DNA of 64,000 nt from Platanthera guangdongensis (GCA_039583875.1 CM077159.1:456812-520811); one strand, 5' to 3'; counted from the first letter of the stretch, positions 48,431 to 61,199 are shown. Program-made: numbers and translations. The notes: generated from the letters alone by a model not told the origin.

Positions 48431-50737
48431 TGTAACACCCCCTATCCGTCGCATCGCATATAGCAGTAGGTCCGGCCGGGGCCCGACGCCATATACCACG
48501 GACAGACCGGGTGGTTACTTATGGAAACCATCCAACCAATCTCAACGTCCTACACAGAGCATTCTAGCGGAAGCAATTTATAAAAGTTGCAAAACAAGAA
48601 CCCAGCACAAGCATGAATGTCCACTAACATGATAATAGGAATGTTATTACAAAATACCCAAATATTCGGCCTTAAGGCCTTACAGAATGTTTCTCTTGAC
48701 TAAAACATGATTTACAAACCTCGGCACGCAGGCCGGTCATACATGAGTAAAACAGAAAACATTTCCACTTGGGCCTTCGAGGGCCAGCTTCGCAAAAAGG
48801 GCTTTAGCCCGCTATTGACCGCTTGGTCCAGCTGCACCTGCAAGCAAACAAACCACCGCACGGTGGCAAACAAAGCAACGGTCAGCAATGCTGACCAAAT
48901 TATAACGATCCCGCCCCCAACTCGGGGCGGCGATGCTCCTTCCCTGCATTTCATTAGCACAAGCGAGCAATGCATATAACCATAGCCATCTCATCACAGA
49001 CGTTGGCTCGTACGGCCACACGTCCCGTGCACTCAGGGCACATTCTCGGTGAACCGGTCGATGTTACGTCAATTAAAGCCATTAACATTCCGGACTCACC
49101 ACCGCCACTAGGACGGCCATTCCTATGAGCAAGTTGTCTTCATGGTATTGGTCACGTCAATTTAAGCCATTGACCACCGAAGACCCCCATTTATGCCAAC
49201 GGCGAGTCCCATGTAACCTTAGGTCGCTTTAACCGGACGACATAAAGCGGGTACGGCTCCATCTAACCCGTGCTCACATCGCAACGACAATTTAAGCCAT
49301 TTGCGCGGGTCAAACTTTCACCGAGTCCCATTCTACCGCAAGTCACATAACCCGGTTATGTTCAAGTTGGCTTCCAAGCCACCAAGTTGGCAAGACCTCG
49401 TGTCCGCCCAGTTTTCCGGGTGCACCTTTGGGTTAGTCCCCAAGGCTCCCTGCTGTAATCTACCGCGTAGAAAACCCGAAAACACCAAATAGCACGGAGT
49501 CTTCTCCGGCCTTATGCAATGCAACATCACCGATCCGAACTAACATGTCCGGGTAGGCTTCAACCAAAATGCCTATGTCCGTTCTCGCATACGGACGCTA
49601 AACAACGGGGACTTCACATATCTACCCGAAGGAACGCCTCCAACTCTTCGCAAACTCGCGAGAGAGGGCTTCCTATGCTAAGAAAGAGAGCTATCATGCT
49701 CACAAGTGAGGATCGTTACCCTTGCGTTCCTCTTTGGCGCCATCGAAATGTAATCGGATAGAAATCACCGCGCTTGCGTTGCCTCCGTGGATCCGGAGTC
49801 GGCTTGCGATTCGGAGCTCCGAAGCTCCTCCAATGGCGGATCTAGCTCTTCTTCCTCCAATAGCTTTCCTATTTCTCCAAGGGTTTGGAGAGATGATCAA
49901 GTGAAGGAAAATGGATTTTTCTTAAGTCAAACCCGTGTATATCCTCCCAGGAACCATCCCCAGCCGTCGGATCTCAACCTAAGAAAACGAGCGGCTTTGA
50001 TTCGGGGCTGAAATGCCCAATCTGGACCGAACACGGCCTGGCACACGCCCGTGTCCAGGGCCGTGTGCCGCATTCGCCGTCAAAATCGAATCTTCTGAAC
50101 ACGCACACGGGTATCGAACACGCCCGTGTTCGAGCTGACACGCCCGTGTTCCAGTTGACACGGCCGTGTAGCCGGCCGTGTACCCCATGATTTTCCCCCG
50201 TTTCCAACCCGAGCACTGCACGGGTTCTAGGACACGCCCGTGTCCTTGCCCGTGTCACATTGACACGCCTGGGCCCCCAGGCCGTGTACACGGGACATTT
50301 CGTCGAGGGGAGAACGACGACTGGATGACACGGCCTTGGACACGCCCGTGTCCTAGGCCGTGTGCTTTGTCTCGACGATCGTCGAGTGAATCTCGACGAT
50401 TTCACCTTGACGATCGTCGACACGGGTCGACACGCCCTGCGACACGCCCGTGTCGCAGGCCGTGTGCCCATTCTCGACGAATCGTCGAGAATAACTCGAC
50501 GATTTCACGGCTAAGTGTCGACACGGGTCGACACGCCCTGTGACACGCCCGTGTCGCAGGCCGTGTGCCCTTTCTCGACGAATCGTCGAGTATAACTCGA
50601 CGACTTCGCGACTAAGTGTCGGCACACACTTGACACGCCCTGGGACACGCCCGTGTCCCAGGCCGTGTGCCGTCAGCCAGAAACCAAAACTGGCCCAAAA
50701 CGTCCCCCTTTGCTCCTTTGAGTTTCGGGGCATTACA
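48431..50737 (-). repeat. Chromovirus G 5' LTR
   Basis: The same length as the 3' LTR, ending GCATTACA (GCGTTACA in the other). Other differences seen: one each near 48760, 48818, 49229, 49338, 49456 and 49634. The 101-102-bp repeats are at 50327-50672. Confidence 0.92.
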
Positions 50738-50742
50738 CATGA

Positions 50743-52051
50743 GCTTACCCTTTTCACACCCTCTCCACGACACTAGTTAGAATTAGTGAGGTAGGATCCT
50801 TAGGACTTGTATTATGGTATAGCCTTTTTGGCTTAGGATAAAAGATTATAGGTGAGTAATCAGAGGTAAATTTAATGGATTTTGTTTTCTTTTCTTTCAC
50901 ACGTAAATCACAATTGAGCCTTTTTGTTGGTATATACCTTAACATACATCAGTGCTATAAAAGCACCCCCAGACTTTGCAATTAGTATACTTCCCACATT
51001 TTTTTGAAAGATACTCTATATTTTTATTTTATTTTTTTAACCGAGGGTCCATAGTAGGGATCATTCGGAGTGGGTGAAAGTATACACACACTCAGGTAAC
51101 TTATCACTATGTATGCTCTTTTCATGAGTCCATAGTAGGGATCATTCTGAGTGGGTGCAAATATACACGTACTCAGGCCACATATCACTATAAATAAATT
51201 CATTCCAAGAAGGTCTCAATGATAGGTGTGCTAATAGGTAAGGATTTGGCCTTGGTGAATTTTAATAGTAGAGTGTCAAAAGGATAGGGATTAGGTCCAA
51301 ATTGGGTGTGCACTGGTATAATGTTTAAGGTTTTGGGATTGCAAGGCTCAAGCTATCCAAAAGGAGGCCTAAGTCATTTCCGCCCTCACTAATTAACCTA
51401 TGCAAAAGTTTTGAGGATCGCAAGAGGGTAAGTTCTAGGCATCAATAGATAGTATTTTTCATTTTAATTCCCTAATACCAAATTATAAAAATGTTACAAT
51501 CATCGAATCACTTTATTATAGATAATTATATTTTCTAAAAGAGAGTGATTGATAGTTAATAATATAGAGGATTAATCTTAACAATAAATTATATAGAGAA
51601 AATTAGGCTAAAGAATTTCTATACTTAATTACAAATCAACAAAGTTGAACACTCTATGAGTCTACATCAATTCATTTTAATCAGCGTGCGAAGTTAAATT
51701 AGATAGTTATAATCCCAAATAAATGAATAATGAGAGCTTAAAAGAGTAACAAAAACCTATAAATTTTTTTTAAGGGGGGTATAACAAACTTGAGTATTAT
51801 GATAGCAAAATTATAATCAATTGTAATCATGTCTATCACATCAATTATAAAATGGAAGAACATCCACCCCCAGACTGAAAATTTGCAATGTTTCATTGCA
51901 ATGTAAAGTGCTGAAATAGTAATTTCACTAATAAAAAAACTGCTATCATGAAAATAGAAGATCACATGAAGGAAACATGAGCTGACATGAAATCATATAT
52001 AATATCTGAAATACACGGATATAAATAAATACTACAATATATAGATACATG
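50743..52051 (-). other. Remaining 3' non-coding region of unit E
   Basis: The region continues directly from 41233 as judged from unit D. The second CCCCCAGACT tract is at about 50966, the CATAGT repeats at 51048-51190, and the third tract near 51868 with a TTGCAATG/CATTGCAA hairpin. No conserved ORF. Confidence 0.7.
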
Positions 52052-53137
52052 TCAAAAGTAAGGCGGCTGGTCGGTCTGGTCGTCGGGGAAGTGTTGCTGG
52101 CCAGGAGATGCCAGTGCGTGAGGAGAAATCCCCAGGTAGTCCCTGATCTGAATGAAGAGGTCCTCTATCCACGAATGCACATCCTCGATATGCTGGAAGC
52201 GTGGCGAGAGCTCAGTCTCGAAGAAATGTCGGTGCTCTCACGAATACTGCGAATGAGATGGAGGAGGAGCAGCATAAGATGCGCCCTGAGCATGAGTAGA
52301 ATGGGGCAGAGGCACCATCGGCTCATCGAGGTTCGGATCCACCTCATCGTCATCTGCATCCTGCACGTACGGTCCACGCCTCGAAAGTGAATAAATAATG
52401 CCTCCCCGGCCCAGACGGGCGGTGACAAGGCGGAGGGACCGAAGATAGGCCATCGTAATCGGCATGGTCCTCATGACCACAGTCATCGGGGGGAGGGCTG
52501 AGAAGATGCCCATGTTCTTCACCAGGCGGGTTATGTGGGGTGCTACACAAATAGACACTATGCGGGAGTTGTCGGCCTGGTGGAGGATGAACTAGGCGAG
52601 CAAGAAACCTAGGTGGAGGTGATAATGAGACGGCATGCTATAGAGGTATAACACGTCCTGCCGACTAACAATGCCAGAGCTTTCGCCCGACCTCTCAAGG
52701 TGTGTCTAAGGAGGTGGTGAATGTAATGGAGGGAGGGAGAATGTAACTAGGAGGCCTTATACCACTTGGCCTCATACAGACTAAGATCAAAAGAAAGCCG
52801 GGTCCAGATGTTGCCGGCAAGGTCGCGAGAGGGGAGGTCGAAATGAAGCTCGGGGTAGGCAGCACTGAAGAGGAACGAGCCCTCATACACCCCTAAATAT
52901 TGGGTGAACTAGAGCAGGGTGAGTGTTTAAAAAGTGCCCCCGACTCGAAAGGAAATGACTCCCTCATGCGCTTGAGCAGAATCCGTGAGATTAGGCCTAA
53001 TATTGGAGGCGGTTGTAGCAGGCGGTGTGTGCAGGATCTGTGAACACCAGCGGTACAGTGGCGTTGCGCCTCTCCGTAGATAGAGCCTGGAGCTCCGGTC
53101 GATGATGGCGACCGCCTTGGGTTCTTCCAGAGGACAT
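52052..53137 (-). pseudogene. Env-position ORF, unit E (internal deletion)
   Basis: From ATG 53137 to TGA 52052. Relative to unit C it has lost about 170 bp near 53002, removing the ELGFKELTLEF region. The TAG at 52909-52911 is at the same codon as in units C and F. Confidence 0.75.
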
Positions 53138-54060
53138 TATCTGTGGAAAAATAGAGAGATTTTTTTTTTAAAAAAACTACATTGGTGGAGAAGAATTGGG
53201 AAAAAAAAAGTGGAGATGAAGAAGAAAATGCATAAAAATGGAAACGAAATGTTGCCTAAGAGGAAAGAAGACGAACGTCGGACATGAAGCCACGTACGTT
53301 GAAGGCGAAAAATCATCCGGACTTGGAGGCAAAAACCTGTATAGCACTGATGCTGGGAAACCAGGGAAGGGGATGGAGATGAACATCACACGACCTCCAT
53401 TTAAAGCAGATGAACACGAGTGCGTACATAGCCTTGTGTGCACCCATGTTAGGGAATATAAAACCTCGTGGAACACGGGGTGCTTCGAGATGTGTGGTCA
53501 AAGTCACGGGAGGGTATCGTGTCGGGCGGACACGGTCAACAACACGGTCGTGTTTCGACCCGTGTCTGATCTGGCATAACACATTAAACAAAAAACATAG
53601 GTTATAACACGGGTGGGTGGATACCCGTATCTTTATTGGGCAGCATTCATCGACCGGTGACACGACACCAAACACAGCCGGGTGTCGCCACATGTGCTTC
53701 TTGGGAAATAATTCATTGACCAGCGATACGACGCAGCAAACGGCTAGGTGATGACCCGTGTAGAGTCACACAGGCATGCATATGGGTGGGTGTCCACCCG
53801 TGTCCAATGACACAGCCACACACACGGGTTAGTGTGCACCTGTGTGGTTCTTGGGATGAATCCTTCCTACTCCAGATTTTAAATGATATGGCTGGGCTTG
53901 ATGCTGTGTTGAGCACACGGCAACCCACACGGGCGTGTGGTGACCCGTATCCTCTTTTACCTTTCGAATTCTTCCTTGGTGAATTTTATTACAGAATTTT
54001 TCCCTAAAACCTAACTATACTACAAATTTTATAACTTATAAACATTACTACATTTTACAT
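53138..54060 (-). promoter_or_regulatory. Env-position leader and CACGG spacer, unit E
   Basis: The CACGG block runs 53955-53405, then TTTAAATGG (about 53398-53407). A candidate GC-AG intron of 115 nt lies at 53141-53255 (donor TTAG/GCAAC, acceptor CACAG three bases before the ATG). The remaining bases toward integrase are AT-rich. Confidence 0.45.
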
Positions 54061-54064
54061 AATC

Positions 54065-55487
54065 CTAATCTAGACAGAGGCAGGTCTCTTGACGAGCGAA
54101 GTCTTTAGGAAGCTCACCATAATAAGGCTTTAGTAAGTGTCCATTAACTTTAAAATATCCCTTCTCAGGGTGGGTAAGTTCGACAGTGTCGTAGGGAAAG
54201 ACTTCTTTAACCTTGAAGGGTCCGGACCTCTTAGACCTTAACTTTCCTGGGAATAAATGAAGACATGAATTGAAATGGAGGACTTGGTCACCTTTTTGGA
54301 ATGTCTTGGTTTTGTGAAGGTGACGGTCATGAAATAGCTTGGTCTTCTCCTTAAAAATCCTGGAGTTTTCATAGGCCATGGTTCTCCACTCATCTAACTC
54401 GTTAAGTTGAAGTTTACGTTTCTACCCTATAGAATTAGTATCAAAATTCAAAGAGTGTATCGCCCAATACGACTTGTATTCTAATTCTATAGGCAGGTGA
54501 CAGGATTTACCATAGAATAATCTAAAGGGGGTGGTCCCTATAGGTGTTTTAAAGGCGGTCCTATATGCCCACAAATAATCATTAAGTTTTCTAGACCATT
54601 GCTTCCTATTCCCTTCTATAGATTTTTCTAGGATCCTCTTAAGCTCTCTATTGGAAACTTCAGCTTGACCACTAGTTTGTGGATGATAAGGAGTGGCTAA
54701 CCTATGTGTAACTCCATATTTTTCCAATACTTTATCTAGCTGCAAATTACAGAAATGTGAACCCCTATCTCTAATAAGTGCATGTGGTGTGCCAAATTGT
54801 GCAAATAAGGATTTTAAAAATCGGACTACTACCCTACTATCATTAGTAGGCAAAGCTTGAGCTTCAACCCACTTCGATACATAATCTACAACTACTAAAA
54901 TATATTTATTCCCAAAAGAAACTGGAAATGGTCCCATAAAATCAATCCCCCACACATCGAATACTTCATATTCAAGAATAAATTTTTGTGGTATTTCATG
55001 TAATTTAGAAATATTACATGCTTTCTGACAAGAATCACATGAAAGCACATACCTTTGGGCATCCCTGAATAGAAGGGGCCAATAAAAACTGGAATCAAGA
55101 ACCTTTTTTGCGGAGTGATTTGCTCCATCATGACCACCGGCAGGGCCTGAATGACACTGCTCCAAAATTTTCCAACCTTCCTCCACTGATACACACCTTC
55201 GTATAACAGAATCTGCACATATTCGAAAAAGAAAGGGGTCCTCCCAAAAGTAATATTTCAAGTCAGAAAAATTTCTTTTTCTGCTGATATGAAAATTCTT
55301 TTGGAAGGACCTTAGCTACAAGATAGTTTGCATAATCTGCAAACCATGCATAATCAACATGTATATTTGTAAATACGGTAAATAGCGATTCTTCAGGAAA
55401 TATATCAGAAATTTCAGGTTCATCTTACATTGATCGTAGTGGATTTTCTAAACATGAAAGATGGTCTGCAGCTAAGTTTTCTGCTCC
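54065..55487 (-). pseudogene. pol: Athila-like integrase, unit E
   Basis: The best preserved integrase of the array: a 279-codon frame (55261-54422) holds the zinc finger ([15 protein letters not shown]) and core with [19 protein letters not shown] and [10 protein letters not shown], so all DDE residues are present. The C-terminal domain (54379-54065) follows a stop at about 54422. Upstream, TGA 55488-55490 is shared with B and C. Confidence 0.87.
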
Positions 55488-55490
55488 TCA

Positions 55491-56245
55491 TTTATCCCTA
55501 ATTTCTAAATCAAATTCTTGTAATAAAAGAACCTAGCAGATTAAGTGAGGCTTGGCTTCCGCCTTGGCTAATAAATACCTTAGGCCAGAGTGATCAGTAT
55601 ATACTACGACTTTAGATAATGTTAAATAAGATCTAAATTTATCGAAGGCGAACACCACTGCTAGGAGTTCTTTTTCTGTAGTTGTATAATTCTCCTGCGC
55701 ATTATTAAGTGTTTTGCTAGCGTAGTATATAAGGTGAAAGTTTTTGTTTCAGCGTTGTCCTAAAATAGCCCCTACCGCAAAACTGCTAGCAACACACATG
55801 ATCTCAAATGGTTGACTAAAATAGGGCGCGATCATAATAGGAGAGATAATTAATTTCTCTTTTAAGAACTTAAAGGCATGTAGACACTCTTATTCAAAAA
55901 TGAAAGGTTTGTCTTTTTCTAATAGCCTGGTAAGTGGTTTAGCTATTTTAGAGAAGTCCTTAAAAAACCGGCGGTAAAATCCCGCATGTCCTAAGAAACT
56001 TCTCACTGCCTTAACGGAGGTTGGTGGTGGTAATTTTTCTATGGTCTCAATTTTCGCTTTATCAACTTGGATTCCTTGGCTTGAGATTTTATGGCCAAGT
56101 ACTAACCCTTCTTTGACCATGAAATGGCACTTCTCCCAAATAAGCGCTAGGTTAGTCTCCTCACTCCTCCTAAGATTTATAGTTTTCTTCCAAAAAGATT
56201 TTGTTAGTGCAAAAAGTAGGATTTATTTTTTTCTTCTTCTAGATA
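55491..56245 (-). pseudogene. pol: Athila-like RNase H and RT remnant, unit E (RT core deleted)
   Basis: RNase H (55890-55490) has several stops. RT retains only its C-terminal connection (56120-55890). At about 56174 the sequence jumps over some 580 bp present in unit C (25666-26246), removing both catalytic aspartate motifs; the join falls at CTCCTAAG/ATTTATAG. Confidence 0.85.
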
Positions 56246-57202
56246 ACTGCTAGTAATGGAAATTTATAAAGGATCTTTATAATAAAAATTAGAATGCATA
56301 AAAGTCATAAAATTATCAACACCATGATAAAAATAGCAATAATCATCATTATCTAAAGATTGTTTCATAGTATTGCCAATTTGAAAAGTGACTTCATCTT
56401 CCCCTACTCGCAAAACTAATTTACCATCAAAATCATCAATAAGCGCTCTAGAAGTGGCTAAAAATGGACTACCTAATATAAGTGGTACTTCAATATTTTC
56501 ATCCATATCTAGAATAACAAAATCAGCAGGAAATATAAACTTATCTACCTTAACCAATACATCCTCCACTATTCCTCTAGGGTACTTAACCGATCGATCT
56601 GCTAGTTGAATACTCATTCTAATTGGGCTAAGTTCTCCTATACCTAGTTTCAAATATAGTTTGTAAGGCATTAAATTTATACTAGCTCCTAAATCCGCTA
56701 AAGCTTTATTTACTTGCAAATCTCCGATTAAACATGAAATTGAAAATGAATAGGGATCCTTAAGTTTTTGTGGTAATTTATTTTGAAAAATAGCGGAACA
56801 TTCTTCACTAAGTGTTACTAAAGATAATTCCTCTATTTTCCATTTATTAGAAATTAAATCCTTAAGAAATTTCGCATACTTAGGCATTTGAATAATTTCA
56901 GAAAAAGGTAAATTGACATGTAATTGTTTAAACATAGATAAAAATTTACCATACTACACATCCATGCGCTCCTTGTTAAGCTTTGCTGGGTATGGTAGTG
57001 CTGGTTGATATTCCATCGGTTGCATGTTCATCTCGCTTGGTCCTTCGCCACTAAACTCCACTTGGGGTGCTTCCTTCATAATCCTTGGGTCTTGTAATTT
57101 CTTTCCGCTCCTCAATTGAATGGCTTTTGCATGCTCACTATGATTTGTCTCAATATTTCCTGGGAGTCTTCATTGTTGCCTTTCAGAAAGCATCCTTCCA
57201 AG
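56246..57202 (-). pseudogene. Athila-like protease and linker, unit E
   Basis: The 56935-56264 frame includes the linker, LADLGASINLMP and LGSPFLATSRALID, all intact. The N-terminal linker (57202-56940) is shifted. Confidence 0.82.
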
Positions 57203-58315
57203 CTATCCAATCCGATTCTCCAAATTCTGAATCGAGCCTTCTTGATTCTGGAAGGCTACATCGGTAGTTTGCATGAACTTGGTAAGCACATCTTCCAATG
57301 TAGGCTTCCTTGGTTCCGGTTGTTGTTGTTGTCCAAACATAGGTTGCTTCCCTTGGTTGCCTTGTCCTCCCCAAGAGAAATTGGGGTAGTTCCTCCATCC
57401 AGGATTATATGTAGAACTGTATGGGTTGTTTGCTTGGTTGAATGGAGGTCTAATATTGTTGCCCATATAGTCAACATTCTCTTATACTGAAGGTTCACAA
57501 CTAGGCATTCCATTACATGAAGGGTCCCATTGTTGAGGTGCCATGGAGGGTGTTGCTAAGGTAAGGATGTCCATCTTTTGGTGAAGCTTCTCCACTTGAA
57601 TGGATAAGGCAGTGACAACATTCACTTCATACATTCCTGCGGGCTTACTAGGATTTTGTCTTACGGTAGTCCAATGATAGTTGTTCATAGAGATGTCTTC
57701 TATTAACTGCTGAGTCGCTTCAGGTGTTTTGTTATTCAAAGTGCCTCCACTAGCCGCATCTATCATCTGTTTAGTGGCCGGATTGAGACCATTGTAAAAA
57801 GTCTGAATCTGAAGTCATGAAGGTAGAGCATGGTGGGGACATCTTCTCAAAAGGTCCTTGAATCATTCCCATGTGTCGTACAATGATTTAGATTCCAATT
57901 GTATAAACATATAGATGTCATTCCTTAGCTTCGCAGTCTTTGCCGGTGGGAAATACTTCATCAAAAACTTCTCAACCATCATATCCCAAGTAGAAATCGA
58001 CCCTCTAGGTACTGAATTCAACCACTACTTTGCCTTATACCTTAACGAGAATGGAAACAATCTCAATCGAATGGCATCGTTGGAAATACCATTGATCTTG
58101 AATGTGTCACATATCTCCAGGAATCCGACCAAGTGGGTGTTAGGATCCTCATCTTGCGGGCCATCATACCGAACATACTGTTGAACCATCTGTATAACAC
58201 TAGGCTTCAACTCGAAGTTATTGGTGACTATTGGCGGTCTAACGATGCTTGACCCAGTTCCTTGGAGATTAGGTCTAGCAAAGTCAGACATAGTTTGCTC
58301 GTTCTGATTGGCCAT
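57203..58315 (-). pseudogene. gag: Athila-like gag, unit E
   Basis: Gag from ATG 58315 is open to about 58025, then continues with stops to TAG 57203-57205, the shared stop. Parts at 57766-57482 and 57466-57203 carry the C-terminal half. Confidence 0.83.
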
Positions 58316-58329
58316 GGTGTCCAAATTTT

Positions 58330-59168
58330 CGGATGATTCTCTCCTTGGTTAACTGTTTCTTCTTCTAATAGTTCGTTTGAAATTTCTGTGGTATTAACTC
58401 CCACGTCCCTTTGGTCGGTGTTATGAATATTTCGCTCAGGTTCAGGATGAAATGGTGCTAGCCCAGAATTTCTGCCCTGGTCATAGACTAACAGACTACA
58501 AAACAGAGATTAAGTGATATAATTATTCCATAAACTAATTTACAATTATAAATATTAATAAACTAACATTGGTAGATTAATAAAGTTTAGGCTTTCAAAA
58601 TATTGAAATCGACATCCCCGGAAACGGCGCCAAAAACTTGATGATTTCTTTTGCTAATAAGTAATAACTTGATGCGGATTCATTCTGCACTATAGTATAA
58701 ACTATGTAGATGGGCATAAGCTAGATTGAATTAACTTTCAAGCAAGTGCACCTATCAATCATAATATAGGATAAATCTACATCTCGTGTCGTATTCCACA
58801 TGGCCATTTCAAATACTCGTACCTACCCTCCTTCTATTATCATACCTTTAATTAAAATTGACTTCTAATCTAAATTAACCTAACTATGACTATTTGGATA
58901 AATAAACATTGAAGGATTAAGGATGGTAAAAAGCCGAAAGCTTATGAGCAATTACATGAAAATACTCGTTCATTAACTCAATTCTATGTAATCATGAAAT
59001 AATAAGACTTTCAAATTTGTTGTATTGTAAAGGGTAAACATCTATCGAATTCTCTCTCGATCAATTCAAAGTCTAAACATAAGTTAGTAAACTTTCTCTC
59101 GAACAGTTTACAACACTCAAATTTACATTAATGGAAGTACCCTATATTATTTAGATTAATCCCACATT
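58330..59168 (-). repeat. Partial duplication: gag leader, primer site and truncated LTR 5a
   Basis: Leader sequence at 58330-58632 (primer site 58615-58632, one mismatch), followed by only about 510 bp of LTR (58639-59147). A short filler of about 20 bp follows, then a second leader beginning at 59170. ATTAATGGA occurs at both sides of the join, consistent with slippage or microhomology repair. Confidence 0.8.
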
Positions 59169-59169
59169 A

Positions 59170-59473
59170 ATGGATGATTCTCTCCTTGGTTAACTGTTTC
59201 TTCTTCTAATAGTTCATTTGAAATGTCTGTGGTATTAACTCCCACATCCCTTTGGTTGGTGTTATGAATATTTCGCTCAGGTTCAGGATGAAATGGTGCT
59301 TGCCCAGAAATTCTGCCCTGGTCATAGACTAACTGACTACAAAACAGAGATTAAGCGATATAATTATTCCATAAACTAATTTACAATTATAAATATTAAT
59401 AAACTAACGTTGGTAGATTAATAAAGTTTAGGCTTTCAAAATATTGAAATCGACATCCCCGGCAACGCCGCCA
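59170..59473 (-). repeat. Second gag leader and primer site, unit E
   Basis: This repeats 58332-58632 with a few differences and ends with a primer site (59456-59473, one mismatch) adjoining full-length LTR 5b. It contains no gag domain. Confidence 0.8.
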
Positions 59474-59479
59474 CAAACT

Positions 59480-61081
59480 TGATGATTTCTTTTGCTAACA
59501 AGGAATAACTTGATGCGGATTCATTCTACACTCTAGTATAAACTATGTAGATGGGCATAAGCTTGATTGAATTAACTTTCTGGCAAGTGCACCTATCAAT
59601 CATAGTATAGGATAAATCTACATCTCTTGTCGTATTCCACTGGGCCATTTCAAATACTCGTACTCACCCTCACTCTATTATCATACCTATAATTAAAATG
59701 GACTTCTAATCTAAATTAACCTAACTATGACTATTTGGATAAATTAACATTGAAGGATTAAAGATTATAAAAAGCCAAAAGCTTATGAGCAATTACATGA
59801 AAATACTCGTTCATTAACTCAATTCTATGTAATCATGAAATAATAAGACTATCAAATTTGTTGTATTGTAAAGGGTAAACATCTATCGAATTTTCTCTCG
59901 AGCAATTCAAAGTCTAAACCTAAGTTAGTAAATTTTCTCTCGAACAATTTACAACACTCAAATTTGCATTAATGGAAGTACCCTATCTACTACATAAATT
60001 CTTGAAATCCTATCTCTAAAATATCATGAATCCGTTTATTCGTATTCCAATTATCCAAAAGAAATATCTCTCGATCAAGACATTTGAATTACAAAGAGAT
60101 CTAACACCAAAATATGAACGTGTAAACATCATCACAAACATCCAATTTATCAATCTAGAGATTTGCAATTCATGTAAAACTTTTAACCAATTCATAATTA
60201 GGATAAAATTCTTTGTTTGTAAGCCTACATACGAATAAAATATCACAAATTCGATGAAAATAATACGATACATGATTAACAAATTGTTCCAAATTAAAGT
60301 TCATGCAAAATAAAAGATAACTAAAGTTGAATCACCAAGAGAAAGGGAAGATTAAAAGTGATTAATGAAAGATTAAATGCATTCAAAAATATCGTTCAAA
60401 TCCTCCTTCTCTTGGATGCTCCACATCATGCTCCAGAAGTTCTCCCCAATGAAAATGATCCAAAAGTCCCTTATAATTTTTTTACTGGTTTTTTATAGTC
60501 TCCTAGCAAATAGGGTCGGACACGGGTTCCAACACGGCCGTGTGTCAGACCGTGTTGATGGTTCTAGGGCAGTCCCACACGAACATGCGTGTCTGGTAGT
60601 GGGCTGTGTCAGATGACACGGGTATTGACATGGCCGTGTTGTTCTTCAGACACGGGTTGGTTAGCAGTCGAGGTCGAATGGACACGTGTAGGCGCACGGG
60701 CATGTGCCAACCCATGCGAGTCTCTACTTTTGCTTCCAGTTTCTTCAATTTCAGCACACATAGGACACGCGTATGGATACGGGCGTGTGCCTACCCGTGT
60801 GAGCCCAATCTTTGTCCTGTCATCAGCCATGTTGACTCTGTGAACTCCTCTGTTTGCTCCAAGACTTTAGTTCCATTGGTTGGCATTACCTGCATTAGAA
60901 AAATGAAAGAATAAATAGATAGCTTGATACAAGGAATAACCAAAAATCATAATTGTGCTCTCCTATTCATGATAAGACAATTTCTCAACTATTCTCACGA
61001 AATTACTACAAAAAGAGGTAGAAAATAGTAGACATGATTACAATTATGGTAGTAAAAAGCCTATCATAATCGCACTCATCA
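59480..61081 (-). repeat. Athila-like LTR 5b, right border of the array
   Basis: The 1602-bp LTR has TGATGA and TCATCA ends, the TATA sequence at about 60489-60497, and the CACGG block at 60515-60805. No polypurine tract follows its right end; sequence changes to GGAACCACTA, so this is an outer end. Confidence 0.87.
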
Positions 61082-61199
61082 GGAACCACTATAATCCTTA
61101 TGTCATCTGTGTTGATTGCTCTCTTTATTTATTTTTTTGCTGTGCTTACTCTTTTATATAACATGTATATTTAACTAGAGTAAAATAAGATCTATCCCC
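61082..61199 (+). other. Short AT-rich stretch between LTR 5b and copy F integrase
   Basis: No gene or repeat was recognised. It precedes the plus-strand integrase of copy F and may be decayed pol of that copy. The first bases GGAAC are the candidate right target duplication of the array. Confidence 0.4.

Larger units (their letters stand above)
41234..50737 (-). mobile_element. Complete Tekay/Del-like chromovirus G
   Basis: A 9504-bp Ty3 element with 2307-bp LTRs, a target duplication CATGA (41229-41233 and 50738-50742), a primer site and a polypurine tract. Its order is gag, protease, RT, RNase H, integrase, chromodomain-like C-terminus. The LTRs differ at about seven positions by eye with no length change (roughly 0.3 percent), so the insertion is recent, on the order of 0.1 million years at a commonly used plant LTR rate. 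GC content is clearly higher than in the host array. Two one-base shifts and a gag N-terminal stop make it probably non-autonomous. Confidence 0.93.
632..61081 (-). repeat. Tandem array of Athila-like Ty3 units sharing LTRs
   Basis: Five head-to-tail minus-strand units (A partial, B, C, D, E) are joined so that each inner LTR serves both as the 5' LTR of the unit on its left and the 3' LTR of the unit on its right. At inner LTRs a primer site lies immediately left and a polypurine tract immediately right. LTR starts at 18132, 28708 and 39294 are 10,576 and 10,586 bp apart. The B interval is longer because of the 6.1-13.0 kb insertion, and the E interval because of chromovirus G. Such arrays are usually explained by unequal recombination between LTRs. 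The left end is truncated at about 630 inside gag, so the target duplication of the whole array cannot be read. Confidence 0.88.
39294..61081 (-). mobile_element. Athila-like unit E with nested chromovirus and end duplication
   Basis: The unit spans LTR 4 to LTR 5. Its 3' region contains chromovirus G, the RT core is deleted, the env-position ORF is shortened, and its 5' end is partly duplicated (58330-59475). LTR 5 is the right border of the array. Confidence 0.85.
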
